Source: Dolichospermum sp. LEGE 00240 (GTDB lineage: Bacteria > Cyanobacteriota > Cyanobacteriia > Cyanobacteriales > Nostocaceae). Taken from it: a DNA stretch of 46,321 nt. The notes under the pieces were generated by a model. It saw only the letters and a list, made by a program, of their open reading frames with translations, had not been told where the DNA came from and made no database searches. This document shows positions 9,099 to 17,631 of this stretch, piece by piece (position 1 is the first letter of the stretch; every line of letters starts with the position of its first letter). The position numbers were made by a program, and so were the translations under genes. The DNA is taken from positions 1-46,321 of the forward strand of contig NZ_JADEVZ010000037.1 in the NCBI RefSeq assembly GCF_015207875.1, written 5' to 3'.

Positions 9099-9788
9099 TT
9101 ATGTAACCAAGCCAGAACGGAGAGCAATTATTGCTACTTCTGTACGGTCATTGGCAGATAGTTTTCTCATAATATTGCCAACGTGGGTTTTTACGGTTCC
9201 AGTTGCAATATAAAGTTTCTTGGCTATCTCCCCATTACTACAACCTTTAGCAATCAATTCTATCACTTCTAATTCTCTATCCGAGAGAATACCGACTTCA
9301 ACAGGTTGTTGATGATCATAGGATTTGACGGATTTGACAGAATCTGGTTTCTGCTGTGTCTTTTCTAAAATAATCCGAGCAATCATCGGATCAATCCAAG
9401 GATTTCCCTCAGCAGTTACTCGTATAGCTTTGAGTAAATTATCAAACTGGATATCTTTCATGCAGTAAGAATCTGCACCAGCACTAAAGGCTCCAAGTAC
9501 AGATTCTTGATTGTCAGATGATGTTAAGATTAATACCTTCGTCCTTGATAATTGATGATGATTAGCGATCGCTTTAATCCTCTTGGTTAGTTCAATCCCA
9601 TTTTGATCTGGTAAACCTATATCCACAATTGCAACATCTGGCTGTAGCTTCTTTAACATTCTTAGACCATGACGGGCATTACCAGCTTCTCCAACTACTT
9701 CAATTTCGTCTTTTTGTTGTAATGCTTTGCAAATATAGAAGCGAGTGAGTTCATGATCTTCAATAATGACAGTGCGAATTTTACTCAT
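9099..9788 (-). CDS. NarL/LuxR-family response regulator
   Basis: The 229-residue regulator has a receiver domain (about 4-125; D11, phospho-acceptor D56 in VAIVDIGLPDQNG) and a C-terminal LuxR helix-turn-helix (about 165-228) with LSDRELEVIELIAKGCSNGEIAKKL in typical form, ending VKTHVGNIMRKL. It lies upstream of the receiver-PP2C gene on the same strand, with the 154-bp inverted-repeat element between them. They may act in one signalling route, but co-transcription through the repeat is only inferred. No sensor kinase is adjacent. The target genes are unknown. Confidence 0.9.
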   Translation of the reverse strand: MSKIRTVIIEDHELTRFYICKALQQKDEIEVVGEAGNARHGLRMLKKLQPDVAIVDIGLPDQNGIELTKRIKAIANHHQLSRTKVLILTSSDNQESVLGAFSAGADSYCMKDIQFDNLLKAIRVTAEGNPWIDPMIARIILEKTQQKPDSVKSVKSYDHQQPVEVGILSDRELEVIELIAKGCSNGEIAKKLYIATGTVKTHVGNIMRKLSANDRTEVAIIALRSGLVT

Positions 9789-9887
9789 ATCAAAAATTTG
9801 CTAGATATTCAATAATATATAGCTTTTTGTTGATGAGATTATTACTAAAAAAAATTAGTACCTAGATACCCGACTTATCAATTGACA

Positions 9888-11063
9888 TTATCTTTGAGCT
9901 ACTCGTATTAATAAAAATAAACCCGTTACTAATCCAAATAAATTAGGCAACCAAGCGCCAATTAAGGGCGAAAGGATACCGGCTTGTGCTAACGCCCCAG
10001 AAACGGATAATAACAAATAGTAACTAAAAATTACAATTACGCTAATACCAAAACTTGTGCCACGTCCAGTGCGTTGAGGGATGCTACCCATAACTGAACC
10101 AACTAAGCCAAAAATAACGCAAATAAAGGGAAAGGCGATTTTCTGTTGGATTCGTACTTGCAGTTTGCGAATTTTTTGATCGTTCCCACCTAAACGTTCT
10201 ATTTCTAGTTGTTCTAGAGCTTGAGAAATATTCATTTCGCCATAGTCTCGACTACTTTCGGCTAAGGTTAAAGGCGTGCGGGGAAGTTGTAATTGCTGAT
10301 GTTCAAAGCGTAAAATATTCCGATATGAGCGATCTGTCGCTACTAAATAGATAGTCCCATTGTAAAAATCCCAAACTTGTTTTTGGGTGTTCCATTTAGC
10401 TGATTCGGAAACAACAATTTGATCAACTCCGCCTCGGGAACGATCTATAATTGTTAAACCGTTCATTTGCTTACCGTCAAATTGGTCGGCATAAAATAAT
10501 CGAGAGAGGATCTTTTTTTGAGTACCATCTGCTTCTTTGGATTCTCGATATTCAGGATAATAAATATTCTGTTGTTTAAAGGAAGGTTGATCTGATTTGA
10601 GAGCTTGTGCTAGGGTGATAGTGGCTTTGTAATTGGCGGCGGGGGCAATTTGCTCATTAAATAAATAAGTGATGAGCGTGACAGCAAAACTTAACACTAC
10701 AGCCGTTAAAACCATGCGATAAACACTAACACCACACCCACGCAAAGCGATTAATTCACTTTCACTAGAAAGGCGACTATAGGTCATTAAAGTAGCTAAC
10801 AAAGTGGACATGGGGAAAGAGTACACCATGACATAAGGTAGCTTTAAGAGGAAAATCTCTAGGGCGATATTGAGAGGTAGCCCGGATTCTACAACCTTTC
10901 GCAGTAACTCAAATAAACTATCAATTGCTAAAACTACAGAAGTAAATGCACCAACACCAAATAAAAATGGGGAAATTAATTGCATCGCTAAATAGCGATC
11001 CATGATAGAAAATGAAAATATGGAAATTAAATTGGAGAAGGGTTTAATTTGTTTAGATATCAT
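9888..11063 (-). CDS. LptF/LptG-family LPS export permease
   Basis: This YjgP/YjgQ-family membrane protein of about 391 residues has two N-terminal transmembrane segments, a third before the conserved FNEQIAPAANY, a periplasmic beta-jellyroll region (about 150-275) and three C-terminal helices. With LptB it forms the inner-membrane ABC extractor of lipopolysaccharide. LptB lies 68 bp upstream of the chosen start, and lptA is next. The frame is open to 11120, but the ATG at 11063 (MISKQIKPF) gives a better N-terminus. Whether it is F or G is not decidable; cyanobacteria often have one gene here. A second, broken paralogue is at 45395. Confidence 0.85.
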   Translation of the reverse strand: MISKQIKPFSNLISIFSFSIMDRYLAMQLISPFLFGVGAFTSVVLAIDSLFELLRKVVESGLPLNIALEIFLLKLPYVMVYSFPMSTLLATLMTYSRLSSESELIALRGCGVSVYRMVLTAVVLSFAVTLITYLFNEQIAPAANYKATITLAQALKSDQPSFKQQNIYYPEYRESKEADGTQKKILSRLFYADQFDGKQMNGLTIIDRSRGGVDQIVVSESAKWNTQKQVWDFYNGTIYLVATDRSYRNILRFEHQQLQLPRTPLTLAESSRDYGEMNISQALEQLEIERLGGNDQKIRKLQVRIQQKIAFPFICVIFGLVGSVMGSIPQRTGRGTSFGISVIVIFSYYLLLSVSGALAQAGILSPLIGAWLPNLFGLVTGLFLLIRVAQR

Positions 11064-11131
11064 GATTATGTTTTGTGCAATCTCTCTTAGAGATCCCGCA
11101 GGGTAGATGCAAAGGAACAAAGGCGCAAAGT

Positions 11132-11860
11132 TTAAACTGCGAAATTATCACCTAAATAATATTGTCGCACCAAGGGGTTGTTATACAGTTCGTCAGAGTT
11201 GCCAAAAGCCAGAATTTGTCCTTCACGCATGATATAACCACGATCTGTTATGGCTAGGGTTTCGCGGACATTATGATCTGTGATTAAAATTCCCATACCG
11301 CGATCGCGCAATTGACTGACAATCTCCTGAATCTCAGCCACAGCAATGGGATCAACTCCAGCAAAAGGTTCATCTAAAAACAGGAATTTGGGGCCTTCTT
11401 TCCCCGCTGCTAAAGCTCTCGCTAATTCTGTGCGTCGTCGTTCACCACCAGAAAGTTGAATCCCTTGACTATCAGCTACCTTTTCTAAGCGAAATTCTTG
11501 TAATAAGGTATGTAGTCTGTGTCTCCATTCTCTCCTAGGAACTTGAGTTTGTTCAAATACTAGGAGAATATTTTCTCGCACTGACAACTGCCGAAATACA
11601 CTTGGTTCTTGAGCTAAATAGCCAATACCTAATCTAGCCCTTGTGTGCATGGGGAAATTAGTAATATCTAAATTATCTAACCACACTTTGCCATGATTCG
11701 GTTTTTCTAAACCTGTGGCAATATAAAATGTTGTCGTTTTCCCCGCACCATTGGGACCTAGTAAACCGACAACTTCCCCCTGGCCAACAGAAAGGCTAAC
11801 ACGATTCACAATTAATCGTTTACCGTAGGATTTGTGAATATTCTCTAAAACAATTTTCAC
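11132..11860 (-). CDS. lptB: LPS export ABC transporter ATPase LptB
   Basis: The 242-residue ATPase has a Walker A GPNGAGKTT at about 35-43, the Q-loop YLAQEPSVFRQLSV, the ABC signature LSGGERRRTELARAL and a Walker B FLFLDEPFAGVD. The sequence VFRQLSVREN and the GVDPIAV region are typical of LptB. It powers transfer of lipopolysaccharide from the inner membrane to the LptA bridge. The gene lies between lptA (10 bp upstream) and the LptF/G permease downstream on the same strand, so the three form an export operon. Confidence 0.94.
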   Translation of the reverse strand: MKIVLENIHKSYGKRLIVNRVSLSVGQGEVVGLLGPNGAGKTTTFYIATGLEKPNHGKVWLDNLDITNFPMHTRARLGIGYLAQEPSVFRQLSVRENILLVFEQTQVPRREWRHRLHTLLQEFRLEKVADSQGIQLSGGERRRTELARALAAGKEGPKFLFLDEPFAGVDPIAVAEIQEIVSQLRDRGMGILITDHNVRETLAITDRGYIMREGQILAFGNSDELYNNPLVRQYYLGDNFAV

Positions 11861-11870
11861 TATGGGATTG

Positions 11871-12365
11871 CTAATTAGAACGCTTTAAGGCTGGAGTTTT
11901 TGGGGCTGGTTTCGTAGTTTGTCTACTAGGATTAGAATCTTCTATCATATATATAGATTCTACCTGACGGTTAGATTGGGGTAAGGCGATGAATCTGCCT
12001 TCGTCAATTAAATAGGTGACTTTTTCGGCACGAATGCTATTGCTACCCTGTTGTAAAATATAAACATTACCACTGAAATCAATCCGTTTTTCTTTACTAA
12101 AGTATTGAGCTTGAGCAGATGTGGCTTGAATTTGCCGAGCCGGGTAGACCATTTGCACATTACCACGAGCAGTAATTACTTGCGTTTTCGCGTCGTATTC
12201 TTGGGTATCAGAGCGAATAGTCAGGGGACGATTTCCCCCAGATTGGGCTGTGGCGGATTGCAATTGGGTGGGCAATACTCCCACACCTACAAGGGAAATT
12301 GGCAGTGCTAAGGCTAATCCTAAGCGGCGTATCCGTGATTTTAGTAATTGATAACGAGGTATCAT
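11871..12365 (-). CDS. lptA: LptA/OstA-like periplasmic LPS-binding protein
   Basis: The protein of about 164 residues has a basic N-terminus and a hydrophobic signal sequence (LGLALALPISLVGVG) with a cleavage region around SATAQS. An OstA/LptA domain follows: IRSDTQEYDAKTQVITARGNVQMVYP, then SGNVYILQQGSNSIRAEKVTYL. It should bridge inner and outer membranes for LPS transport. The frame is open to 12437, but those codons read through a GGGAACA repeat, so the ATG at 12365 (MIPRYQLL) is preferred. It is first in the lptA-lptB-lptF/G set. Confidence 0.88.
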   Translation of the reverse strand: MIPRYQLLKSRIRRLGLALALPISLVGVGVLPTQLQSATAQSGGNRPLTIRSDTQEYDAKTQVITARGNVQMVYPARQIQATSAQAQYFSKEKRIDFSGNVYILQQGSNSIRAEKVTYLIDEGRFIALPQSNRQVESIYMIEDSNPSRQTTKPAPKTPALKRSN

Positions 12366-12427
12366 AGAAGCTAGGGAATAGGGAACAGGGAACAGGGAAG
12401 AGAAAATAGGGCAATAAAATATCAGTC

Positions 12428-12577
12428 CTATAGCCAAAACGGACGATTTTTTTTAACTTTAGTTTCGCGTTGAAAATCTTTGATCACAACTGGCAAAAAT
12501 TTATTAATTGTTACCGAATCTGATACACCAACAAAAGATTCATAAAATCCATCAGAAAAATCATCAAAATCCCACAA
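12428..12577 (-). CDS. possible 49-residue conserved-looking ORF without an ATG
   Basis: The frame reads LWDFDDFSDGFYESFVGVSD and ends KKNRPFWL before a TAG stop. The aromatic/acidic N-terminal half and basic C-terminal half look like real protein rather than noise. There is no ATG; the only near start is TTG at 12577, directly after the DUF309 stop, which would give translational coupling. It could equally be a gene remnant. I do not recognise the family. Confidence 0.3.
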   Translation of the reverse strand: MWDFDDFSDGFYESFVGVSDSVTINKFLPVVIKDFQRETKVKKNRPFWL

Positions 12578-12578
12578 A

Positions 12579-12971
12579 TCATAGTTTAGACAGGGAAATA
12601 ATCGGTAAAAGCCTAACTTGATTTTGAGCTAATTCGCTATCGGCAATTTTTTCTAGGCTTTCCTGTTGTAATGTTGTTAACAAATTCACACTTTGAGTGA
12701 GTAATTCTTCCACATTAATACCGCCGTAGGTAGGTAGATAACGCCGAAGACGATTACTACCTTCGCCTAAAAGAATCATTGCGCCTCGTTGGTTATGATT
12801 ACCCAGATGATATAGTCCTACAGCAATTTGGAGAATACCTTGATAAAAAGTTTTGTCTGGTTCGATACTATCGATCCAGAGTGCTTCAAGAACGTCATGA
12901 CAAGCATAGAACTGTCCAGTATTGAACTGTTCTACACCTTGCCAAAACTCTTCCGGCATGATTTCGTTCAT
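12579..12971 (-). CDS. DUF309 family protein
   Basis: This 130-residue helical protein has the DUF309 signature: FWQGVEQFNTGQFYACHDVLEALW, then FYQGILQIAVGLYHLGNHNQRGA with a later GGINVEELL. The conserved His/Glu residues of the first helix pair (ACHDVLEALW) are intact. The function of the family is not established. Its ATG overlaps the ftrC stop by 4 bp (ATGA), so the two are translationally coupled, which ties it to the thioredoxin-reduction gene by operon rather than by known biochemistry. Confidence 0.88.
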   Translation of the reverse strand: MNEIMPEEFWQGVEQFNTGQFYACHDVLEALWIDSIEPDKTFYQGILQIAVGLYHLGNHNQRGAMILLGEGSNRLRRYLPTYGGINVEELLTQSVNLLTTLQQESLEKIADSELAQNQVRLLPIISLSKL

Positions 12972-13333
12972 CCCATACTATCCCGAACTTCTTTAATAGC
13001 ATCAAGAGAAATTTCTTGTTTGTCCCCAGAAAATTCATTTTCTGGTGTGAGGAATAGCATACAGTGACATTCTTTGCGTTCGCGCATGGGTACGCAGGGA
13101 CAGTTCCAAAAAGTGGCGTTAACTTCGGCTTCTTTATCTTCGTAGTGACGACAAGGACATAAGGGCGCACCAAGTTCGTCTTTATGCTTGGCTAGTCCTT
13201 CAATGACAACTGCTGTAACGGAAGGTTCAGAACAGAAGAATGTTCCCGTCCGTTTGGCGTATTGTTCGGAAAAGTGCCGCATTGCTTCTAGGCTTTTATC
13301 GCTGGATTTTGAATTTACTTCTGATGTAACCAT
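12968..13333 (-). CDS. ftrC: ferredoxin-thioredoxin reductase catalytic subunit
   Basis: The 121-residue protein is the [4Fe-4S] catalytic (beta) subunit that passes electrons from photosynthetic ferredoxin to thioredoxin. Seven cysteines are visible: C34, CPC (59-61), CPC (78-80) and CHC (89-91). The spacing matches the family's cluster ligands plus the redox-active disulfide. It is a chloroplast/cyanobacteria marker. It overlaps DUF309 by 4 bp downstream. The variable subunit gene is not in the window. Confidence 0.95.
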   Translation of the reverse strand: MVTSEVNSKSSDKSLEAMRHFSEQYAKRTGTFFCSEPSVTAVVIEGLAKHKDELGAPLCPCRHYEDKEAEVNATFWNCPCVPMRERKECHCMLFLTPENEFSGDKQEISLDAIKEVRDSMG

Positions 13334-13383
13334 TGGTTGTGCTGTTTATAAATTTCTATGTTTCTTTGCATTGTACATCAGGC

Positions 13384-14559
13384 TCAGTGTGAGAAATCGC
13401 TTCCAAATAAACTGAGGGCTTTTTGGAGTTGGGGTTGGAGTTCTTGGTCGTTTTGGACGATGATGCCGGGATATTCCCGATTAATGACGATTTCTGTGGC
13501 TGAATCTGGATTTTGCCACAGTAGCCAACGACTACCCGCAGGTAAGGAAGATGTGGTGTAAGAGTTTTGGGTTAGCCAAATCAGGGGACAGTGATCTGGT
13601 GGTAAGCTGTTTTTTTCAATGGGGTTGGTGGCTGCTAAGGTTTCGAGAACGGAGATATTGCCTGTTGTTAAACCTGTGCCTGATGTCCATAGTTGCACTT
13701 GCAGTTTCTGTTTGTGGGCGTAAAAATACAGGGAGGCGGCGGCAATTACGGCTTGTTCAAATAATTCTTGTTGCCACATAAAGGAACTATCTATGGCGAT
13801 AATAATTTCTTGTCCGCCGGTGATTACTTCTAATTCTCGGACTCGTAATTCGCCATAGCGAGCGCTTGTCCGCCAATGAATCAACCGGGTAGGATCACCG
13901 ATGCGATAGGGGCGTAGCGATCGCACTAATCCCGTTGTTGCCATCTGTAAAGGTTTACCACGGGGATCTCCTCTTTGGCTATCATCTTGTCCGATTTCAT
14001 CAATTAAGGGGCAGGTAGTCAGGGGTAGGACGGTGGGATAAACAATTGCCCTAGCTTCACACTGACGAGGACGACGACAGGAAAATAAACCCCAGGGCGC
14101 ACCTGTGACTAATTCTACTGTGTGCCAGCGGTAAACGCCTCGTTGTTGGGTAGGGTGATAATATGTCCAGTGATAAGTCTCTTGTGGTGGAATAGCTTCA
14201 ATATTTTGCTGGACTGATTGACCAAGAATAAATGGGAGAATGTCTCTAATTTGTAATAAACTGCCAGATTGTTTTTTCTGATTTTGAATTTCTATTTCAA
14301 TTTTCAGTGCATCACCGGCGGTTACTGGTGCAATAGGATGACGCTTAAGAATTATACCTGTGAGCGATCGCGGCGCAACAAAAGCCGACACCCCCAAAAG
14401 CGCAAAACTAACCCCACTAATCACATACAGCCAGCCAGCCATTGTATTAATCCCTGCACCCAAGTAACATAGAGCGATTCCTGCCAACACCCAACCGCCA
14501 TAAGCAGGTGCAGCAGCATGGGTTTCCAGCCAATTGTTGATTTTTTTGGTAATTTTCAT
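13384..14559 (-). CDS. DUF58 domain membrane protein
   Basis: The 391-residue protein has two adjacent N-terminal transmembrane segments (about 20-60) followed by a long extramembrane part. The DUF58 core GDPTRLIHWRTSARYGELRV lies around residues 215-235, followed by a vWA-like fold with IIIAIDSSF. DUF58 proteins usually accompany MoxR ATPases and transglutaminase-like proteins, but neither is adjacent here. The ATG start directly precedes a basic N-terminus. Exact function is unknown. Confidence 0.88.
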   Translation of the reverse strand: MKITKKINNWLETHAAAPAYGGWVLAGIALCYLGAGINTMAGWLYVISGVSFALLGVSAFVAPRSLTGIILKRHPIAPVTAGDALKIEIEIQNQKKQSGSLLQIRDILPFILGQSVQQNIEAIPPQETYHWTYYHPTQQRGVYRWHTVELVTGAPWGLFSCRRPRQCEARAIVYPTVLPLTTCPLIDEIGQDDSQRGDPRGKPLQMATTGLVRSLRPYRIGDPTRLIHWRTSARYGELRVRELEVITGGQEIIIAIDSSFMWQQELFEQAVIAAASLYFYAHKQKLQVQLWTSGTGLTTGNISVLETLAATNPIEKNSLPPDHCPLIWLTQNSYTTSSLPAGSRWLLWQNPDSATEIVINREYPGIIVQNDQELQPQLQKALSLFGSDFSH

Positions 14560-14579
14560 CTTTCTTTTTTAACTTAATG

Positions 14580-14634
14580 GGGAACAGGGAATAGGGAATA
14601 GGGAATAGGGAATAGGGAATAGGGAATAGGGAAT
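14580..14634. repeat. GGGAATA heptamer tandem array
   Basis: About seven head-to-tail copies of GGGAATA (first copy variant GGGAACA) fill the gap between the divergent DUF58 and mtnA genes. Just before mtnA a second repeat of the CTGACCACTGACCACTAACC type (14701-14735) occurs. The complementary heptamer appears at 32950-32998. Confidence 0.9.
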
Positions 14635-14742
14635 AAATTTGTTTAATAATGATTGAGAATTACATCTAAAAAGCCCCTGTCATTAATTGTCACGGACAAC
14701 TGACAACTGACCACTGACCACTAACCACTAACAATCAACAAT

Positions 14743-15780
14743 ATGGTTTATCCCGTTATTTGGCGCAATAATTCGGTATCACTCATTGATCAAACTCGCT
14801 TACCTAATGAATATACAGTGGTGGAGATTCACCGCAGTGAAGATATGGCACAAGCCATTACCACTATGATTGTGAGAGGTGCGCCGGCGATTGGAGTTGC
14901 GGCAGCTTATGGAATGTATTTGGGGGCTAGGGAAATTGAAACCGGCGATACCCAAGAGTTTTTAGCTAAACTGGAAATAGTAGCTAATTTGTTGCGTTCT
15001 ACCCGTCCCACTGCGGTAAATTTGTTTTGGGCAATTGGCAGAATGATGCAAACAGCCTATGAAACCTTGGGAACAGTCGCAGAAATTAAACAAGCCCTTT
15101 TAGAAACCGCCCAAAAGATCAATGCCGAAGATTTGCAAACTTGTCAAGCGATCGGTGATCATGGTTTAGCCGCATTACCGAAAACCCCAGACCAACTAAT
15201 TATACTCACACATTGCAACGCTGGTGCATTAGCCACCGCCGGTTATGGTACAGCATTAGGTGTAGTCCGTTCTGCGTGGAAAGAAGGACGTTTAGCCAGA
15301 GTATATGCAGATGAAACCCGTCCCCGATTACAAGGTGCAAAACTCACCGCTTGGGAATGTGTCCAAGAAGGGATTCCGGTGACAGTAATTACTGATAATA
15401 TGGCCGCCCATTGCATGAAACAAGGTTTAATTGATGCTGTAGTCGTGGGCGCTGATAGAATAGCTGCTAATGGTGACGCTGCCAATAAAATCGGAACGTA
15501 TAGTTTAGCTATTGTTGCTAAAGCTCATAATATTCCTTTCTTCGTGGCTGCACCTTTATCTACAGTAGATTTTGAATTAACTGATGGTAGTCAAATTCCC
15601 ATTGAAGAACGTCACCCAGGGGAAATCTATCAAATAGGTGAAACTATCCTCACTCCTCCAGGTGTGGAATTTTATAACCCCGCTTTTGATGTCACACCTG
15701 CGGATTTAATTACCGCCATTATTACGGAAAATGGGGCTTTTCTTCCAGGTGATTTATTAAAGGCTCAGAAGATGGTTTAA
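14743..15780 (+). CDS. mtnA: S-methyl-5-thioribose-1-phosphate isomerase
   Basis: The 345-residue protein isomerises methylthioribose-1-phosphate to the ribulose form in methionine salvage. It is an eIF2B-like fold with the conserved [16 protein letters not shown], the catalytic Cys region [19 protein letters not shown] and the Asp motif [21 protein letters not shown]. The full length suits the family. It starts at the ATG after a short repeat region and ends before a hairpin at 15796-15816. No other salvage genes are nearby. Confidence 0.94.
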   Translation: MVYPVIWRNNSVSLIDQTRLPNEYTVVEIHRSEDMAQAITTMIVRGAPAIGVAAAYGMYLGAREIETGDTQEFLAKLEIVANLLRSTRPTAVNLFWAIGRMMQTAYETLGTVAEIKQALLETAQKINAEDLQTCQAIGDHGLAALPKTPDQLIILTHCNAGALATAGYGTALGVVRSAWKEGRLARVYADETRPRLQGAKLTAWECVQEGIPVTVITDNMAAHCMKQGLIDAVVVGADRIAANGDAANKIGTYSLAIVAKAHNIPFFVAAPLSTVDFELTDGSQIPIEERHPGEIYQIGETILTPPGVEFYNPAFDVTPADLITAIITENGAFLPGDLLKAQKMV

Positions 15781-15795
15781 TTTTAACAGTAACGA

Positions 15796-15816
15796 GGGTT
15801 TAGCAATGCTAAACCC
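15796..15816 (+). terminator. hairpin after mtnA
   Basis: GGGTTTAGC pairs perfectly with GCTAAACCC around a 3-nt loop, 15 bp after the mtnA stop. The downstream tract CTTGTTTGTC is only moderately T-rich, so Rho-independent termination is plausible but not certain. It also overlaps the end of a minus-strand gene fragment. Confidence 0.55.
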
Positions 15817-15990
15817 CTTGTTTGTCTACTGTCAGCCCGTTTTTGAGGCGAATACAGAGGCTTATCCTGGTTTTGGAGATTTTGGGGTCATCTAGAACAA
15901 ATAAACTGCCCATATCGTTACGCAGGGGCTTGATAAAGCGATCGCCTCTCACTGTGGTGTTGGTGATAATTCCTTGAGGGGGAGATAATG
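15809..15990 (-). pseudogene. unrecognised gene fragment (C-terminal piece)
   Basis: The minus strand encodes a plausible protein tail containing TVRGDRFIKPLRNDMGSLFV and ending LKNGLTVDKQGV before TAG. There is no start codon, and the frame breaks upstream near 15990. A weaker second copy of the TNTTVRGDRF region can be read, with a stop, near 16110-16160 on the same strand. This suggests decayed tandem copies of one gene. Family not recognised. Confidence 0.4.
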
Positions 15991-16186
15991 AGTAGTCGAA
16001 AATTGCCCTTTTTTAATTCTCAATAAGGGTGAGTAGTTTTTATTTTTGAACGTAACATCAATGGTTTTGAGTTTTATTATTATCAATAAGCTGGATGTTT
16101 ATCACAAGTGGGGGATTTAGCGATCGCTCCTCAATGTGGTGTGTTAGTGGTAATTTCTTAGGAGAGACTTACTTTGTAAAATTGAA
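15991..16186. other. intergenic region with degenerate repeat
   Basis: No intact gene is seen between mtnA and the GTPase gene (15781-16439) apart from the fragment at 15809-15990, this stretch and the MITE at 16187-16315. It holds a degenerate copy of the neighbouring fragment around a HIP1 site. 16316-16439 is very AT-rich and probably contains the GTPase promoter. Confidence 0.4.
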
Positions 16187-16315
16187 TAAGTAGGTAAACA
16201 TAATAAAAACGATATATGTTTAGTTTTGTAAAAACCGTGCAATAACCTATTTGCAAGGCATTCATTGAGTTTACATTTCGTTACATACCTTTAAACTTTT
16301 CTCTTTACCTACTTA
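16187..16315. mobile_element. 129-bp TAAGTAGGT-type MITE
   Basis: The ends TAAGTAGGTAAAC and TTTACCTACTTA are inverted repeats. The same terminal sequence bounds a 114-bp element at 20010-20123. Non-coding. It lies 125 bp upstream of the GTPase gene, so it may touch that gene's promoter region. Confidence 0.7.
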
Positions 16316-16439
16316 CTTTGCAAAATCCATGTGTATTCTTTTTATTAAAAATTCTTAAAAAAAAATTAAAAACATCTAAGTTTACTAAATAATATGATGA
16401 TCGTGACCGTGGTATCAAAAAATATTTTACATTTATCCC

Positions 16440-17423
16440 ATGAAATCACTTTTGGCATTTTATATAATTATAATCGCTTCTTTTGTGGTGAAAGTAGACT
16501 CCGTAAAAGCTGAGAATATTTTTAATATTCAATCTCAGTTAAATGTAAATGAAAAACCATTTTTATTATCTCAGAATGAGACAAATAATAGTAATAATAC
16601 AAACAATGATAATAATAAAAATGTATTATTATCCGCGTTAATGGCTGTTATACCAGCATTATCCGGCTATTTTGTGGTTTATCTTAAAAGAGAAACAAAA
16701 AAAATAGAAGAAGATACTCTTAATAAGTTAGATAAGCGTAAACCTCTTGAACCAGGTGAATTTAGAAACTCTATCCTACTTGTTGGCTTGGGTGGTTCTG
16801 GTAAAACCACACTAATAGGACATTTAGTAGATCAAGGAAACTCAGAAATGTCAACGAGGGACTATGCTAACTATAAATCTCTTAGCGAATCTATTGATAA
16901 AAATGGTAACACATATAAATTTTATATAGCAGATTATCCTGGTCAAAATATAGGTGTTCTCATCAAGGGATTAATGGCAGAACAAAAAGTACCTTATTCA
17001 CCGATGACATTTAATGGAATAGACTCCATAATAATTGTAGTTGATTTAGTTTACACTCCTGAGCCTGGATCAAAAATTGACATGGATTTAGTGCGTCAAA
17101 CATGGCAAAAACGTGTGCAACAACATATAAAAGAATGGAGTCCCACAGCTTTAGATTGTGTTTTTGGACTTGTTGGTAAAAATATTAAATATTTTTGTCT
17201 TTTTATAAATAAATTTGACATATTAAATGAGATGGATAAGAATATAGATAAAGAAAAGGTTCTTACAGAATATCGTGAACTTAACCAAAACATAAGTCAT
17301 AGAGCTAGAGGTTTTGTATATAAACCAATAATTGGTAGTTTTACAAGAGGTGACGGGTTAGTAGAATTAACACAAGATTTAAAAAAATATAGTGAATCGT
17401 TAAAAAACCTTGATAAATCTTAG
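16440..17423 (+). CDS. membrane-anchored P-loop GTPase
   Basis: The 327-residue protein has an N-terminal signal-like segment (1-24), an Asn-rich stretch (about 45-60), a transmembrane helix (61-82), a basic/coiled linker, then a cytoplasmic GTPase domain. The P-loop is GLGGSGKT (116-123), the G3 motif is DYPGQ (165-169) and the G4 motif is NKFD (257-260), so nucleotide and guanine recognition look intact. The layout resembles SRP-receptor-beta/Arf-like small GTPases on a membrane stalk. The stop is 11 bp before the next membrane ORF, which is followed by a WD40-like ORF. Base composition is more AT-rich than in neighbouring housekeeping genes, which suggests acquisition. Biological role unknown. 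Confidence 0.8.
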   Translation: MKSLLAFYIIIIASFVVKVDSVKAENIFNIQSQLNVNEKPFLLSQNETNNSNNTNNDNNKNVLLSALMAVIPALSGYFVVYLKRETKKIEEDTLNKLDKRKPLEPGEFRNSILLVGLGGSGKTTLIGHLVDQGNSEMSTRDYANYKSLSESIDKNGNTYKFYIADYPGQNIGVLIKGLMAEQKVPYSPMTFNGIDSIIIVVDLVYTPEPGSKIDMDLVRQTWQKRVQQHIKEWSPTALDCVFGLVGKNIKYFCLFINKFDILNEMDKNIDKEKVLTEYRELNQNISHRARGFVYKPIIGSFTRGDGLVELTQDLKKYSESLKNLDKS

Positions 17424-17434
17424 GAAAGAAAATT

Positions 17435-17593
17435 ATGAGTAACTGGCGAGATCAATCAGAAAGAGACCTAGAACTATCGAATTCACCTAATAAATCTGAC
17501 TCTAATATTAATGAGAAAAAAATCACAAAAATAAGTCCAGTAATCTATGGTTTTATAATTTTTCTATTAAGTTTTTTTTTATATACATACTAA
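17435..17593 (+). CDS. 52-residue membrane ORF, probable N-terminus of the WD40-like gene
   Basis: It encodes a hydrophilic, Asn/Ser/Lys-rich segment (1-34) and then a hydrophobic stretch (35-52) that ends abruptly at TAA inside what looks like a transmembrane helix. GGAAAG lies 9 bp before the ATG. The run of nine T at 17572-17580 lies in the last codons. A shift to the -1 frame there continues as FFFIYILNKYVLKDKSTDC and joins the WD40-like ORF without a stop. I read the two as one gene, either broken or expressed by slippage. Confidence 0.65.
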   Translation: MSNWRDQSERDLELSNSPNKSDSNINEKKITKISPVIYGFIIFLLSFFLYTY

Positions 17594-17631
17594 ATAAATA
17601 TGTATTAAAAGATAAATCTACTGATTGTACT

